From: Novosphingobium sp. SG707
GTDB lineage: Bacteria; Pseudomonadota; Alphaproteobacteria; Sphingomonadales; Sphingomonadaceae
Direction: 5' to 3'
NCBI RefSeq assembly: GCF_012275515.1
Contig: NZ_JAAZQL010000010.1
Location: forward strand, 62,001-126,000
DNA length: 64,000 nt
Shown: positions 9,061-17,859 of the stretch, one piece after another
Position numbering within the stretch: position 1 is the first letter of the stretch
How the letters are laid out: each line of letters opens with the position of its first letter
Notes under the pieces: generated by a model
Seen by the model: the letters and a program-made list of their open reading frames with translations, nothing else
The model's database searches: none
What the model was told of the DNA's origin: nothing
Program-made: the position numbers and the translations under genes

Positions 9061-9534
9061 TTTGCCTCCTGTTGTGTCAAATGCCGATCAATCGGACGCA
9101 TTTCTCCCTCGCCGCCCGACAAGGCGACGACAACGCGACCACCTTGTGGCCTGCCCTCAAGTATTCGATGCAAACTTGGCCTGTCGGTGATGCGCTTTTC
9201 CGCGTTGCAACATCATTGCCGACATTCTCATAACGCTATGGATATTACTTAAGCCGTCAAGCGTAATATTTCTGCGGTGTTTCAGTATGAAATCGCTTCT
9301 TGCCGCACTGCGGAAATCCGCGATTTCCCAACCCGACGCCGCTTTTTGAACCCCGGCGCCGCCTGCTGTTTTCCAGATGGTCCGCCGCGCCACTATGGCC
9401 GAATCGCAACACCTGTTATCCCTGTCCGCCGTCGGTCCGAATCGCGCCAAATCCAGCATTTCTGCCCGCTTTGGCCCTGTTCGCCCCGCCTTGAGACCCG
9501 CAGGGTTTACCCTCTTTTCGCCCTGCACCCTCTG
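9061..9534. promoter_or_regulatory. Long divergent intergenic region, no gene seen
   Basis: Together with the operator described next, this region separates TBDR 1 (minus) from the guanidine-type operon (plus). An open frame covers part of it (9157-9528, minus) but shows no domain, no ribosome site and no family resemblance. I searched by eye for the conserved core of the ykkC guanidine-I riboswitch and for paired ACGR-loop hairpins of the guanidine-II type and saw neither. It must contain promoters for both flanking genes. The part nearest TBDR 1 is the more AT-rich (around 9185-9280). Confidence 0.4.
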
Positions 9535-9570
9535 CGCATTATTACGAACATGGGGTTTGGTAATAATGCG
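9535..9570. promoter_or_regulatory. Perfect inverted repeat, candidate operator for the NikR-like repressor
   Basis: Left arm CGCATTATTAC (9535-9545) and right arm GTAATAATGCG (9560-9570) are exact reverse complements separated by 14 bases. The inner 8-mers ATTATTAC and GTAATAAT lie 22 bp apart centre to centre, about two helical turns. That matches the geometry of the E. coli NikR operator GTATGA-N16-TCATAC. A weak -35/-10 pair (TTCGCC, 17 bases, TATTAC) would overlap the left arm. The repeat lies 52 bases before the ATG of the first gene of an operon that encodes a NikR-like protein. A stem-loop role in RNA is less likely, because the loop is large and no U tract follows. Confidence 0.65.
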
Positions 9571-9622
9571 CTAGCCTCCCTCTCGACTGCGAAATTGCTG
9601 CAACGCAAAGGGGAAGCAAGCC

Positions 9623-10708
9623 ATGTTCAGGAAGACCGGAAAAGCCGCCGCCATGGCAGGCGCCCTGCTTGCGGGCACCATGCTGCTCTCCTCCTGCTCA
9701 CCTGCGGCCAAGGCGCCCGAGGCGCGCAAAGAATTCAACATCGGCTGGTCGATCTATGCCGGATGGATGCCATGGCCCTATGCCCAGCAGGCCGGGATCG
9801 TGAAGAAATGGGCAGACAAATACGGCATCAAGATCAATATCACCCAGGTCAATGACTATGTCGAATCGGTCAACCAGTACACGGCGGGCAAATTCGACGG
9901 CGTGACCGTGGCCAATATGGACGCGCTGACCATTCCGGCCGCGGGCGGCAAGGATACCAGCGCGATCATCGTGGGCGATTATTCGAACGGCAATGACGGC
10001 GTTCTTTTGAAAGGCGCGGACAATATTGCCGCGATCAAGGGCCGTTCGGTCTATCTGGTCGAACTGTCCGTCTCGCATTACCTGCTGGCGCGCGCGCTGG
10101 GCGAACATGGTATGGCGATGAGCGATGTTAAAACCATCAACACGTCCGATGCCGATATCGTGGGCACTTTCGGCAGCCCGCAGGCCACCGCCGCCGTGAC
10201 ATGGAACCCGCAATTGGCGGTGATGAAGGCCCAGCCCGGCGTGAAGGCGGTGTTCACCTCGGCCGATATTCCGGGCGAAATCCTTGACCTGCTGGTGGTG
10301 GACACGGCCACGCTCAAGGCCAACCCCAATCTGGGCAAGGCGTTGACGGGGATCTGGTATGAGACGGTTGCGCTGATGAAGCGTCAGGATGCGCAAGGGA
10401 AAGCGGCGCGCGCGGCCATGGCCAAGCTGGCCGGTTCTACGCCTGAGGTCTTCGACAACCAGCTCACCACGACCTATCTCTACGACCAGCCCAAGGCGGC
10501 GGTGGCAGCCACGACCGATCCCGCGCTGATCACCACCATGACCCGCGTGCGCGATTTCAGCTTCTCCAAGGGCCTGTTCAAGGGCGCGGCCAGCGCCGAT
10601 GCGGTGGGCATGTCCTTCCCGGGCGGCAAGGTGCTGGGCGATCCGGCCCATGTCACGCTGCGCTTCGACCCCAGCTATATGGCGATGGCCGCCGACGGCA
10701 AACTCTAA
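9623..10708 (+). CDS. ABC transporter substrate-binding lipoprotein, urea-carboxylase-associated type
   Basis: 361 aa NMT1/SsuA-like periplasmic binding protein. The signal sequence ends in the lipobox LLSSC with Cys25 as the lipidation site. The mature part carries the NIGWSIYAGWMPWPYA segment typical of binding proteins found next to urea carboxylase genes. It would capture a small nitrogen compound such as guanidine, urea or a related amide for the permease and ATPase that follow. It is the first gene of the operon, with an AAGGGGAAG ribosome site. The ligand is inferred from context only. Confidence 0.85.
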   Translation: MFRKTGKAAAMAGALLAGTMLLSSCSPAAKAPEARKEFNIGWSIYAGWMPWPYAQQAGIVKKWADKYGIKINITQVNDYVESVNQYTAGKFDGVTVANMDALTIPAAGGKDTSAIIVGDYSNGNDGVLLKGADNIAAIKGRSVYLVELSVSHYLLARALGEHGMAMSDVKTINTSDADIVGTFGSPQATAAVTWNPQLAVMKAQPGVKAVFTSADIPGEILDLLVVDTATLKANPNLGKALTGIWYETVALMKRQDAQGKAARAAMAKLAGSTPEVFDNQLTTTYLYDQPKAAVAATTDPALITTMTRVRDFSFSKGLFKGAASADAVGMSFPGGKVLGDPAHVTLRFDPSYMAMAADGKL

Positions 10709-10728
10709 GCCCTGCGGGAGATCGCGCG

Positions 10729-11544
10729 ATGCGCTGGGTAAACCGTCAGATTTCGCGCAGCGACAGGCTGTTATGGGGCGCGGCTCCCATCCTGCTGCTG
10801 GTTTTGCTCTATATTTTCGCCGCCGCCGGGCGCCACGCGGAGAATCCTTCGGACAAGATCCTGCCGCTGCCCTCCGGGATGGCACAGGCAATGTCCTCGC
10901 TGATCTTTGAGCGCGACATGCTTTCGGGCCAGTATCTCTTCTGGGCCGATACGCTGGCCAGCCTGCAACGGTTGGGTCTGGGACTGGGGATTGCCACGCT
11001 GGTGGCGCTGGTGCTGGGGCTGCTGCTGGGGGCTTTGCCGCCGGTGCGCGCGGTGCTGGGGCCTTTGGTCACGGCGATTGCGGTGATCCCGCCGATTGCC
11101 CTCTTGCCGATCCTGTTCATCGCGCTGGGCCTTGGCGAAACGGCCAAGGTGGCGCTGATCGCCATCGGCATCGCGCCGGTGATGCTGCGCGATATTGCCG
11201 GGCACGTTGCCGCCCTGCCGCGCGAACAGGTCATCAAGGCCCAGACGTTGGGCGCGGGAAGCTGGCAGATCCTGATCCGTGTCGCCCTGCCCCAAGCCCT
11301 GCCGCGCCTGTTTCAGGCGGTGCGTCTGGCGCTGGGTCCGGCCTGGGTGTTTCTGATCTCGTCGGAAGCCATCGCCTCGGATGTCGGCCTTGGCTACCGC
11401 ATCTTCCTCGTGCGGCGCTATCTCTCGATGGATGTGATCATCCCCTATGTGGCGTGGATCGCGCTGCTGGCCATTGCGATGGATGTCGCGCTGACGTGGG
11501 GCTTGCGCCGCTGCTTTCCCTGGGCACAAGGAGCCAACCATTGA
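10729..11544 (+). CDS. ABC transporter permease (SsuC/TauC type)
   Basis: 271 aa BPD-type inner-membrane permease with about six hydrophobic helices. The cytoplasmic EAA loop is recognisable in the EQVIKAQTLGAGSWQILIRVALPQALP region (about residues 164-190). This type pairs with NMT1-like binding proteins in nitrate, sulfonate, thiamine-precursor and urea/guanidine uptake. It follows the binding-protein gene by 20 bases, and its stop overlaps the TTG start of the ATPase gene. Confidence 0.88.
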   Translation: MRWVNRQISRSDRLLWGAAPILLLVLLYIFAAAGRHAENPSDKILPLPSGMAQAMSSLIFERDMLSGQYLFWADTLASLQRLGLGLGIATLVALVLGLLLGALPPVRAVLGPLVTAIAVIPPIALLPILFIALGLGETAKVALIAIGIAPVMLRDIAGHVAALPREQVIKAQTLGAGSWQILIRVALPQALPRLFQAVRLALGPAWVFLISSEAIASDVGLGYRIFLVRRYLSMDVIIPYVAWIALLAIAMDVALTWGLRRCFPWAQGANH

Positions 11545-12302
11545 GCACGCTCCTCTCCTTGCGCGACCTGTGGGTCGAATATGGCGACAAGATCGTTCTG
11601 GAAAAGGTCGATCTGGACATTGCCGCAGGCTCCTTCGTTTCGATCATCGGCCCCTCGGGCGCGGGCAAGAGCAGCCTGCTGCGCGTGATCCTGGGGCAGG
11701 AAAGCCCGACGCGGGGTACGATCATGCTGGACGGCGCGCCGCTGGCGCCTGAATGCGGGCCGGATCGCGGCGTGGTGTTTCAGCGCTATTCGGTCTTTCC
11801 GCATCTGACGGTCCTGCAAAACACGATGTTCGGGCTGGAATGCGCAGGCTCGCCGCTGCTCGCCCGCCTGTTCGGCGCGGCCCGCGCCAAAGCGCGCGCA
11901 GAGGCCACCGCTATGCTGGAGGCCGTGGGCCTTGGCGACAATCTGCACATTTACCCTGCGCAAATGTCGGGCGGGATGCAGCAGCGTCTGGCCATTGCGC
12001 AGGCTCTCATCAAGCGCCCGCGCATCCTGTTGCTGGATGAACCCTTCGGCGCGCTCGACCCCGGCATTCGCGCGGATATGCACGGCCTCATCACGCAATT
12101 GTGGCGCGAATTTGGCCTGACCATCATCATGGTCACCCATGATATCCGCGAGGCCTTCTCGCTCGGCACCCGCGTGCTGGCGCTGGATAAACGCCGCCAC
12201 GACCCCCACGCTCCCCACCGCTTTGGCGCCACGGCGGTCTATGACCTGCCGCTTCGCCCGCGCGAAGAAGAAACGGGCCACCGCGAGGAGATGGAAGCAT
12301 GA
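11541..12302 (+). CDS. ABC transporter ATP-binding protein, TTG start
   Basis: 253 aa nucleotide-binding subunit for the preceding permease. Walker A is GPSGAGKSS, the signature is MSGGMQQR, Walker B is ILLLDEP and the switch histidine is in MVTHD. The best start is the TTG at 11541, which overlaps the permease stop (TTGA) and has AAGGAG seven bases upstream. Longer frames starting earlier would sit inside the permease gene. Its stop overlaps the regulator start (ATGA, 12299-12302). The C-terminus is short, with no regulatory domain. Confidence 0.88.
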   Translation: MSTLLSLRDLWVEYGDKIVLEKVDLDIAAGSFVSIIGPSGAGKSSLLRVILGQESPTRGTIMLDGAPLAPECGPDRGVVFQRYSVFPHLTVLQNTMFGLECAGSPLLARLFGAARAKARAEATAMLEAVGLGDNLHIYPAQMSGGMQQRLAIAQALIKRPRILLLDEPFGALDPGIRADMHGLITQLWREFGLTIIMVTHDIREAFSLGTRVLALDKRRHDPHAPHRFGATAVYDLPLRPREEETGHREEMEA

Positions 12303-12781
12303 ACCCTCCCTCAACCCTTGCCAGACTCAGCATGAGCCTGCCCGCCGAACTCTCGCGCAAGCTCGACATGATGGTCGAGGAGCGCGAACTCCCCTCGCGC
12401 TCGCAGCTTATCGCCGAACTGATCCGCCACGCTCTGGCCAAGCATGAGAGCCTGACTCGCCCCGACGAGATGCTGGCAGGGACCATCACACTGGTCTATC
12501 GCGGCGACCGGGGCCGGGTGCGCCACCAACTGGCCCAGACTCAGGCCGATTACCTGACCGAGGTCATCTCCTCGCAACACGTCTTTCTCGAACAGGACCA
12601 GTCGCTTGAAGTCCTGCTGGTGCAAGGCCCTGCCGTGCGCCTCAAGGATCTGTGCGATGCGCTGCGCCGGGTGCGCGGCGTGCATCAGCTCGAACTGGTC
12701 ACCACCACCGCCCTGCTGCCCCCGCTTCATGCCGATGGCGCAGCATCCGACCAAGCCCAACGCAAGGGAGCGGCAGCATGA
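12299..12781 (+). CDS. NikR-like ribbon-helix-helix regulator with degenerate nickel site
   Basis: 160 aa. The first 50 residues form a ribbon-helix-helix DNA-binding domain (LARLSMSLPAELSRKLD, then SRSQLIAELIRHAL). Residues 58-140 form the ACT-like ligand domain of NikR. Aligning by eye with E. coli NikR, the nickel ligands His76, His87, His89 and Cys95 correspond to Ala83, His94, Phe96 and Ser102, so only one of four is kept. The fold and oligomerisation segments (VxSSQHVFLEQDQSLEVLLVQG) remain. It is coupled by ATGA overlaps to the ATPase gene and to the next gene. It probably represses the operon through the inverted repeat at 9535-9570 and senses a non-nickel signal, possibly the nitrogen substrate. 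Confidence 0.8.
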   Translation: MNPPSTLARLSMSLPAELSRKLDMMVEERELPSRSQLIAELIRHALAKHESLTRPDEMLAGTITLVYRGDRGRVRHQLAQTQADYLTEVISSQHVFLEQDQSLEVLLVQGPAVRLKDLCDALRRVRGVHQLELVTTTALLPPLHADGAASDQAQRKGAAA

Positions 12782-13614
12782 CAGACATTCCCGCAAACAC
12801 TCTGGCCAATCCTCTGGCCGCCCGCGACCATGCCCGCGCCATGGCGGGCACCGTGGTCGAATCCATGCCGATCCTGCCCCCGCATGCCGATGACCTGCCC
12901 GCAGGCGTCACGCCGCAGGATCACCTCTGGGAGGAAACCATCGCGCCGGGCGGCTATGCCACACGCCATTTGCCGCGCGGCGCCCGCCTGCGCCTGATCG
13001 ACACGCAGGGCGATGCCTGCGCCAGCCTGATGATCTTTAACGCGCAAATGCCCAGCGAACGGCTGAACGTGGCCGATACGGTCAAGGTCCAGTGGAACGC
13101 CTATCTTGGCGAGGGCAAGTTGCTGCTCTCCGACATGGGCCGGGTACTGATGAGCATCGAGGGTGATGAGGCGGGCACGCATGACTGCTTTGCCGGGACA
13201 TCGAACGCGGCCACCAATGCCGCCAAATACGGCAACGGGGCGAACAGCGGCCCCCACCCCAATGGGCGCGACCGCTTCCTGCTGGGGGCGGCCAAGCATG
13301 GTCTGTCGCGCCGCGATGTCCACCCCTGCGTCAACCTGTTCAAGGGCACGCATATCGAAGAGGACGGCACGATCACCCCTATCATCGGCCCCTTTGCGCC
13401 GGGCCGCAGTGTGGTGCTGCGCGCGGAAATGGAGGTGATTGTGGTCATCGCCAACTGCCCCCATGTCCTCGACCCGCGCCCGGAATATTCGGTCACGCCC
13501 CTGCGCGCCAGCGCATGGCGCGGGCCGATCACCCCGCCCGAGGACCCCATCCGCAATGCGACGCCCGAAGGCCTGCGCGCCTTTGAAAACGTCGAAGATT
13601 ATTGCCGTCGCTGA
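12778..13614 (+). CDS. Urea carboxylase-associated protein (DUF1989), carboxyguanidine deiminase subunit
   Basis: 278 aa DUF1989 protein, the longer member of the pair usually annotated urea carboxylase-associated proteins 1 and 2. In bacteria with this gene set the pair has been shown to act as carboxyguanidine deiminase (CgdAB), converting carboxyguanidine to allophanate and ammonia. Visible segments are EETIAPGGYATRHLPRG, LRLIDTQGDACASLMIF and the family C-terminal motif EMEVIVVIANCPHVLDP. Start by ATGA overlap with the regulator stop (12778-12781). The second subunit follows 16 bases later. I do not assign the A or B name to either subunit. Confidence 0.85.
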   Translation: MTDIPANTLANPLAARDHARAMAGTVVESMPILPPHADDLPAGVTPQDHLWEETIAPGGYATRHLPRGARLRLIDTQGDACASLMIFNAQMPSERLNVADTVKVQWNAYLGEGKLLLSDMGRVLMSIEGDEAGTHDCFAGTSNAATNAAKYGNGANSGPHPNGRDRFLLGAAKHGLSRRDVHPCVNLFKGTHIEEDGTITPIIGPFAPGRSVVLRAEMEVIVVIANCPHVLDPRPEYSVTPLRASAWRGPITPPEDPIRNATPEGLRAFENVEDYCRR

Positions 13615-13630
13615 GCGAGGAACAGGCACC

Positions 13631-14266
13631 ATGACGCAAGATCCCCACACCGCTGGCCTTACCGGCGCCATCCTCCATGACGCCATCGTCCCGGCCCGCG
13701 CGCCTTGGCTCCACACAATCCGCGCGGGCCAGACCCTGCGCATTGTCGATCTGGAAGGCAATCAGGCGGTTGATTTCCTGCTCTACAGCGCCGAGGACGA
13801 CGCCGAGCGCTACAGCATGCAGGATACCGTCAGTGCACAGGGCAATCTGTTCCTGCATCAGGGCACGGTGCTGCGTTCCAACGAAGGCCGCGCGATGATG
13901 ACGATTGCTGCCACCTCGGTCGAATATCACGACACGATCGGTGGAGCATGCTCGTGCGAATCCAATACTTTGCGCTATGGCCACCACACCAAATCGCAAC
14001 ATGCCTGCGTCGAAAATTTTCTTGAGGCCAATCTGACCCAAGGGCGCGGCAAGCGCGATATCGTCTCGAACATCAACTTCTTCATGAACGTTCCGGTCGA
14101 AGCCGATGGCTCGCTGGGCATTGTCGACGGCATTTCCGCGCCCGGCCTGACGGTCGATCTGCGCGCGGAGATGGATGTGATCGTGGTCGTTTCAAACTGC
14201 CCCCAGATCAACAATCCCTGCAACGCCTTTAACCCCACCCCCGTTCGGATGATTGTATCGGCATGA
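13631..14266 (+). CDS. Urea carboxylase-associated protein (DUF1989), second carboxyguanidine deiminase subunit
   Basis: 211 aa DUF1989 protein. Its core has the family hallmarks IGGACSCESNTLRYG (about residues 103-117), HACVENFLEAN and the C-terminal EMDVIVVVSNCPQINNPCN. The conserved cysteine and histidine residues probably bind a metal, as in other members. It would act with the preceding paralogue on carboxyguanidine made by the downstream carboxylase. Its stop overlaps the carboxylase start (ATGA, 14263-14266). The two DUF1989 proteins share the same C-terminal motif, consistent with an old duplication. Confidence 0.86.
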   Translation: MTQDPHTAGLTGAILHDAIVPARAPWLHTIRAGQTLRIVDLEGNQAVDFLLYSAEDDAERYSMQDTVSAQGNLFLHQGTVLRSNEGRAMMTIAATSVEYHDTIGGACSCESNTLRYGHHTKSQHACVENFLEANLTQGRGKRDIVSNINFFMNVPVEADGSLGIVDGISAPGLTVDLRAEMDVIVVVSNCPQINNPCNAFNPTPVRMIVSA

Positions 14267-17200
14267 GCTTTGACACCGTCCTGATCGCCAATCGCGGGGC
14301 GATCGCCACCCGTATCATCCGCACTTTGCGCAAAATGGGCCTGCGCTCGGTTGCGGTCTATTCGCAGGCTGACGAGGCTTCGCTCCATGTGGCGCAGGCT
14401 GACGAAGCCATCTGCATCGGTGAAGGCAGGGCCTCCGAAAGCTATCTCAACATCCCCGCGATCATCGCGGCGGCGCAGAAATCCGGCGCGGGGGCGATCC
14501 ACCCCGGCTACGGCTTTCTGGCCGAAAGCACCGAATTTGCGCAGGCATGTGCGGCGGCAGACATTGTCTTTATCGGCCCCACGCCCGACAATATCCGCAG
14601 CTTTGGCCTCAAACACAGCGCCCGCGCGCTGGCCGCCGCGCATGATGTGCCGCTGGCCCCCGGCTCGGACCTGCTGACCGATGAAGCGCAGGCTCTGACA
14701 GCCGCAGCGCAGATCGGCTATCCAGTCATGCTCAAAGCCACGGCGGGCGGCGGCGGCATCGGCATGCGCATTTGCGAGAATGACGAGGACGTGCGCGAAG
14801 GCTTTGCCGCCGTGGCCCGCCTTGGCATGAGCAATTTCGGCGATGCCGGGGTGTTCCTCGAAAGCTATATCCGCCGCGCCCGCCATATCGAGGTCCAGAT
14901 CTTCGGCGATGGGCAGGGCCGCATCATGGCGCTGGGTGAGCGCGACTGCTCCTTGCAACGCCGCAACCAAAAAGTGCTGGAGGAAGCCCCCGCCCCCCTG
15001 CTGCCCGCCCATGTCCGCGCCGACCTCATCGCCTCGGCCATCCGCCTTGGTCAGGCGGCGAATTACCGCTCGGCGGGCACGGTCGAATTCCTCTATGATG
15101 CCGACCGCCAGAGCTTCTTCTTCCTAGAAATGAACACCCGCCTTCAGGTCGAACATGGCGTCACCGAGGAGGTGATGGGCATCGATCTGGTCGAATGGAT
15201 GATCCGGGGCGCAAGCGGCGATTACAGCTTCCTCGACGCGCCCACGCCCGAACCCAAGGGCCATTCCATTCAGGTCCGCCTCTATGCCGAAGACCCCGGC
15301 CTCGATTATCGCCCCACCTCGGGCACGCTGACCGCCGTCACCTTCCCCGACAATATCCGTGCCGAAACATGGGTCATGGCGGGCACCGAGGTCAGCGTCT
15401 GGTATGACCCGATGCTGGCGAAACTGATCGTCCATGCGCCCACGCGCGCGGAGGCCGTGGCCGCGATGCAGACCGCGCTGGCCGCCACCCGCGTCGATGG
15501 GATCGAAACGAACCTGCGCTGGCTGCGCGATGTGGTGCGCCTGCCCGCCTTCACCAGCGGCGAGGTATCCACCCGCGCGCTCGATCAGGTCGATTTCCGC
15601 CCCCGCGCGATCCGCGTGATCTCCGGCGGCACGGCTACTACCGTGCAGGACTGGCCGGGACGGCAAAAGCTGTGGGCGGTGGGCGTGCCCCCCTCCGGCC
15701 CGATGGATGATCAAAGCTTCCGTCTGGGCAATCGCCTGATCGGCAATGCCGAGGGCACGGCGGGGCTGGAAGTCACCAACACCGGCCCGACGCTCAGCTT
15801 TACCGCACCCGCCACGATCTGCCTGATGGGCGCGGATTTCGGCGCCGCGCTGGATGGCGCCCCCATCGAGCGCGGCCAACCCATCGCGGTCGCCGCAGGC
15901 CAGACCCTCGCCATGGGCCGCGCGCGCGGCGGCGGGATGCGCGGCTATATCCTGTTTGCGGGCGGCTTTGACCTCGCGCCCTATCTGGGCAGCCGCAGCA
16001 CTTTTGAACTGGGCCAATTTGGCGGCCATGCCGCGCGCCGATTGATGGCGGGCGATACGATCCACCTTGGCGATGAACCCATGTCAGCACCCCTGCCCTC
16101 CGCCGCGCCGCCCGAATTGCCGGGGGAATGGGCGATCCGCGTCCTCTATGGCCCGCATGGCGCGCCCGATTTCTTCACGCCCTCCGACATTGACACCATC
16201 ATCGCCGCCTCATGGCAGGTCCATTACAACAGCAACCGCACCGGCGTGCGCCTTGTCGGCCCCAAACCGCAATGGGCGCGCAAGGACGGCGGCGAGGCGG
16301 GGCTGCACCCCTCAAACATCCACGATAATCCCTATGCCATCGGCGCGGTGGATTTCACCGGCGACATGCCGATCATCCTTGGCCCGGACGGTCCCTCGCT
16401 GGGCGGTTTCGTCTGTCCCTTCGTGGTGATCGCGGCGGACAGGTGGAAGATCGGCCAACTGGCGGCGGGCGACACTTTGCGCTTCGTGCCGGTCAGCATT
16501 GAGGACGCCGCCAAGGCCGACGCCGCGCAGCAGGCCTTGCTCTCCACCGGCACGGCCATGGCCAATACCCCCGCCCGCGCCATCGAGGCGCTCTCACCTC
16601 TTCTGGCCGAGACACCGGCAGCATCAGGCCGCCCCCGCACCACCTATCGCCAGCAGGGCGACCGCAACATCCTCGTCGAATATGGCCCGATCACGCTGGA
16701 CATCGAATTGCGCATCCGCGTCCATGCGCTGATGACAGAGCTGGAGCGGATGAACGCCCCCGGCATCATCGACATCGTGCCCGGCATCCGCTCGCTGCAA
16801 CTGCATTTCGACGGCGCGGTGATCGACCAGAAATCGGCCCTTTCCCTGCTGATCGAGGCTGAGGAGAGGCTGGGCGATCTGGCCGATTTCACGATTCCCA
16901 GCCGCATCGTCCATCTCCCGCTCAGTTGGCGCGATCCGGCGACCATCGAGACCATCGAGAAATACATGGGCGCGGTGCGTGACGATGCGCCATGGTGTCC
17001 GGACAACATCGAATTCATCCGCCGCGTCAACGGCCTGCCCGATGCCGCCGCTGTCGAGAACCTGATCTTCGAAGCCAATTATCTGGTGATGGGCCTTGGC
17101 GATGTTTATCTCGGCGCTCCGGTGGCAACGCCCGTCGATCCGCGCCACCGCCTTGTCACCACAAAATATAACCCTGCGCGCACATGGACGCCGCCCAATG

Positions 17201-17859
17201 TCGTGGGCATCGGCGGGGCCTATATGTGCATCTATGGCATGGAGGGGCCGGGCGGATACCAGCTCTTTGGCCGCACCATTCAGGTGTGGAACACCTATCG
17301 CCAGACGCAGGATTTCATCGAGAACAAGCCCTGGCTGCTGCGCTTCTTCGACCAGATCCGCTTCTATCCCGTCAGCGCGGAAGAACTGGCCGAATGGCGG
17401 CGCGATTTTCCATCCGGGCGGCGTGCGATCCGTGTCGAGCCCTCGCAATTCCGCCTCGCCGATTACCGCGCTTTCCTTGCCGACAATGCGCAAGGCATCG
17501 CCGAATTCGAGGCAAGGCGCGAGGCCGCCTTTGCCGAGGAACGCGAGGATTGGCAGCGCAAGGGCGAGTTCGATCGGGTTTCCAGCCTGAACGAGGAGGA
17601 CGCCCCCCAAACCGCCGACATCACCCTGCCAGAAGGCAGCGAGCTAATTGAGGCGCCCTTTGGCGGCAGCGTATGGAAACTGCTGGTGGCAGCAGGCGAT
17701 GAGGTCAGCGCGGGCGAAACCATCGCGGTCCTCGAAACCATGAAGATGGAATGCCCGATCGAAAGTCCGGGCAGCGGCACGATCGCCGCGCTCTACATGG
17801 CCGAAAAGCAATCCCTGCAACCGGGCGCGCCGATGCTGGCGCTGCGGAGGCACGCATGA
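14263..17859 (+). CDS. Urea/guanidine carboxylase (biotin-dependent, multidomain)
   Basis: 1198 aa single-chain carboxylase. Order: biotin carboxylase (about 1-450, VLIANRGAIATRIIR, ATP loop TAGGGGIGMR, MNTRLQVEHGVTEEV), KipA-like and KipI-like halves of the carboxyltransferase (about 450-1050, with GIGGAYMCIYGMEGPGGYQ) and a C-terminal biotinyl domain with ETMKMECP, Lys1161. It carboxylates urea to allophanate or, when paired with DUF1989 deiminase proteins as here, more likely guanidine to carboxyguanidine. Separating the two substrates needs an alignment of the carboxyltransferase active site. Stop and start overlap the allophanate hydrolase gene (ATGA, 17856-17859). Confidence 0.92.
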   Translation: MSFDTVLIANRGAIATRIIRTLRKMGLRSVAVYSQADEASLHVAQADEAICIGEGRASESYLNIPAIIAAAQKSGAGAIHPGYGFLAESTEFAQACAAADIVFIGPTPDNIRSFGLKHSARALAAAHDVPLAPGSDLLTDEAQALTAAAQIGYPVMLKATAGGGGIGMRICENDEDVREGFAAVARLGMSNFGDAGVFLESYIRRARHIEVQIFGDGQGRIMALGERDCSLQRRNQKVLEEAPAPLLPAHVRADLIASAIRLGQAANYRSAGTVEFLYDADRQSFFFLEMNTRLQVEHGVTEEVMGIDLVEWMIRGASGDYSFLDAPTPEPKGHSIQVRLYAEDPGLDYRPTSGTLTAVTFPDNIRAETWVMAGTEVSVWYDPMLAKLIVHAPTRAEAVAAMQTALAATRVDGIETNLRWLRDVVRLPAFTSGEVSTRALDQVDFRPRAIRVISGGTATTVQDWPGRQKLWAVGVPPSGPMDDQSFRLGNRLIGNAEGTAGLEVTNTGPTLSFTAPATICLMGADFGAALDGAPIERGQPIAVAAGQTLAMGRARGGGMRGYILFAGGFDLAPYLGSRSTFELGQFGGHAARRLMAGDTIHLGDEPMSAPLPSAAPPELPGEWAIRVLYGPHGAPDFFTPSDIDTIIAASWQVHYNSNRTGVRLVGPKPQWARKDGGEAGLHPSNIHDNPYAIGAVDFTGDMPIILGPDGPSLGGFVCPFVVIAADRWKIGQLAAGDTLRFVPVSIEDAAKADAAQQALLSTGTAMANTPARAIEALSPLLAETPAASGRPRTTYRQQGDRNILVEYGPITLDIELRIRVHALMTELERMNAPGIIDIVPGIRSLQLHFDGAVIDQKSALSLLIEAEERLGDLADFTIPSRIVHLPLSWRDPATIETIEKYMGAVRDDAPWCPDNIEFIRRVNGLPDAAAVENLIFEANYLVMGLGDVYLGAPVATPVDPRHRLVTTKYNPARTWTPPNVVGIGGAYMCIYGMEGPGGYQLFGRTIQVWNTYRQTQDFIENKPWLLRFFDQIRFYPVSAEELAEWRRDFPSGRRAIRVEPSQFRLADYRAFLADNAQGIAEFEARREAAFAEEREDWQRKGEFDRVSSLNEEDAPQTADITLPEGSELIEAPFGGSVWKLLVAAGDEVSAGETIAVLETMKMECPIESPGSGTIAALYMAEKQSLQPGAPMLALRRHA

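Noticed and set aside
9157..9528. Open frame of 123 codons on the minus strand in the long intergenic region
   Set aside because: No ribosome site, no recognisable domain or signal peptide, and a composition typical of random GC-rich frames.
9551..9570. Sigma-54 type -24/-12 promoter (GG-N10-GC) at the operator
   Set aside because: GG and GC pairs are present, but the spacings seen (7 or 12 bases) do not match the required 10.
9061..9622. Guanidine riboswitch of the ykkC or mini-ykkC type
   Set aside because: I looked for the conserved cores and paired ACGR-loop hairpins by eye and found none. A covariance-model search would be decisive.
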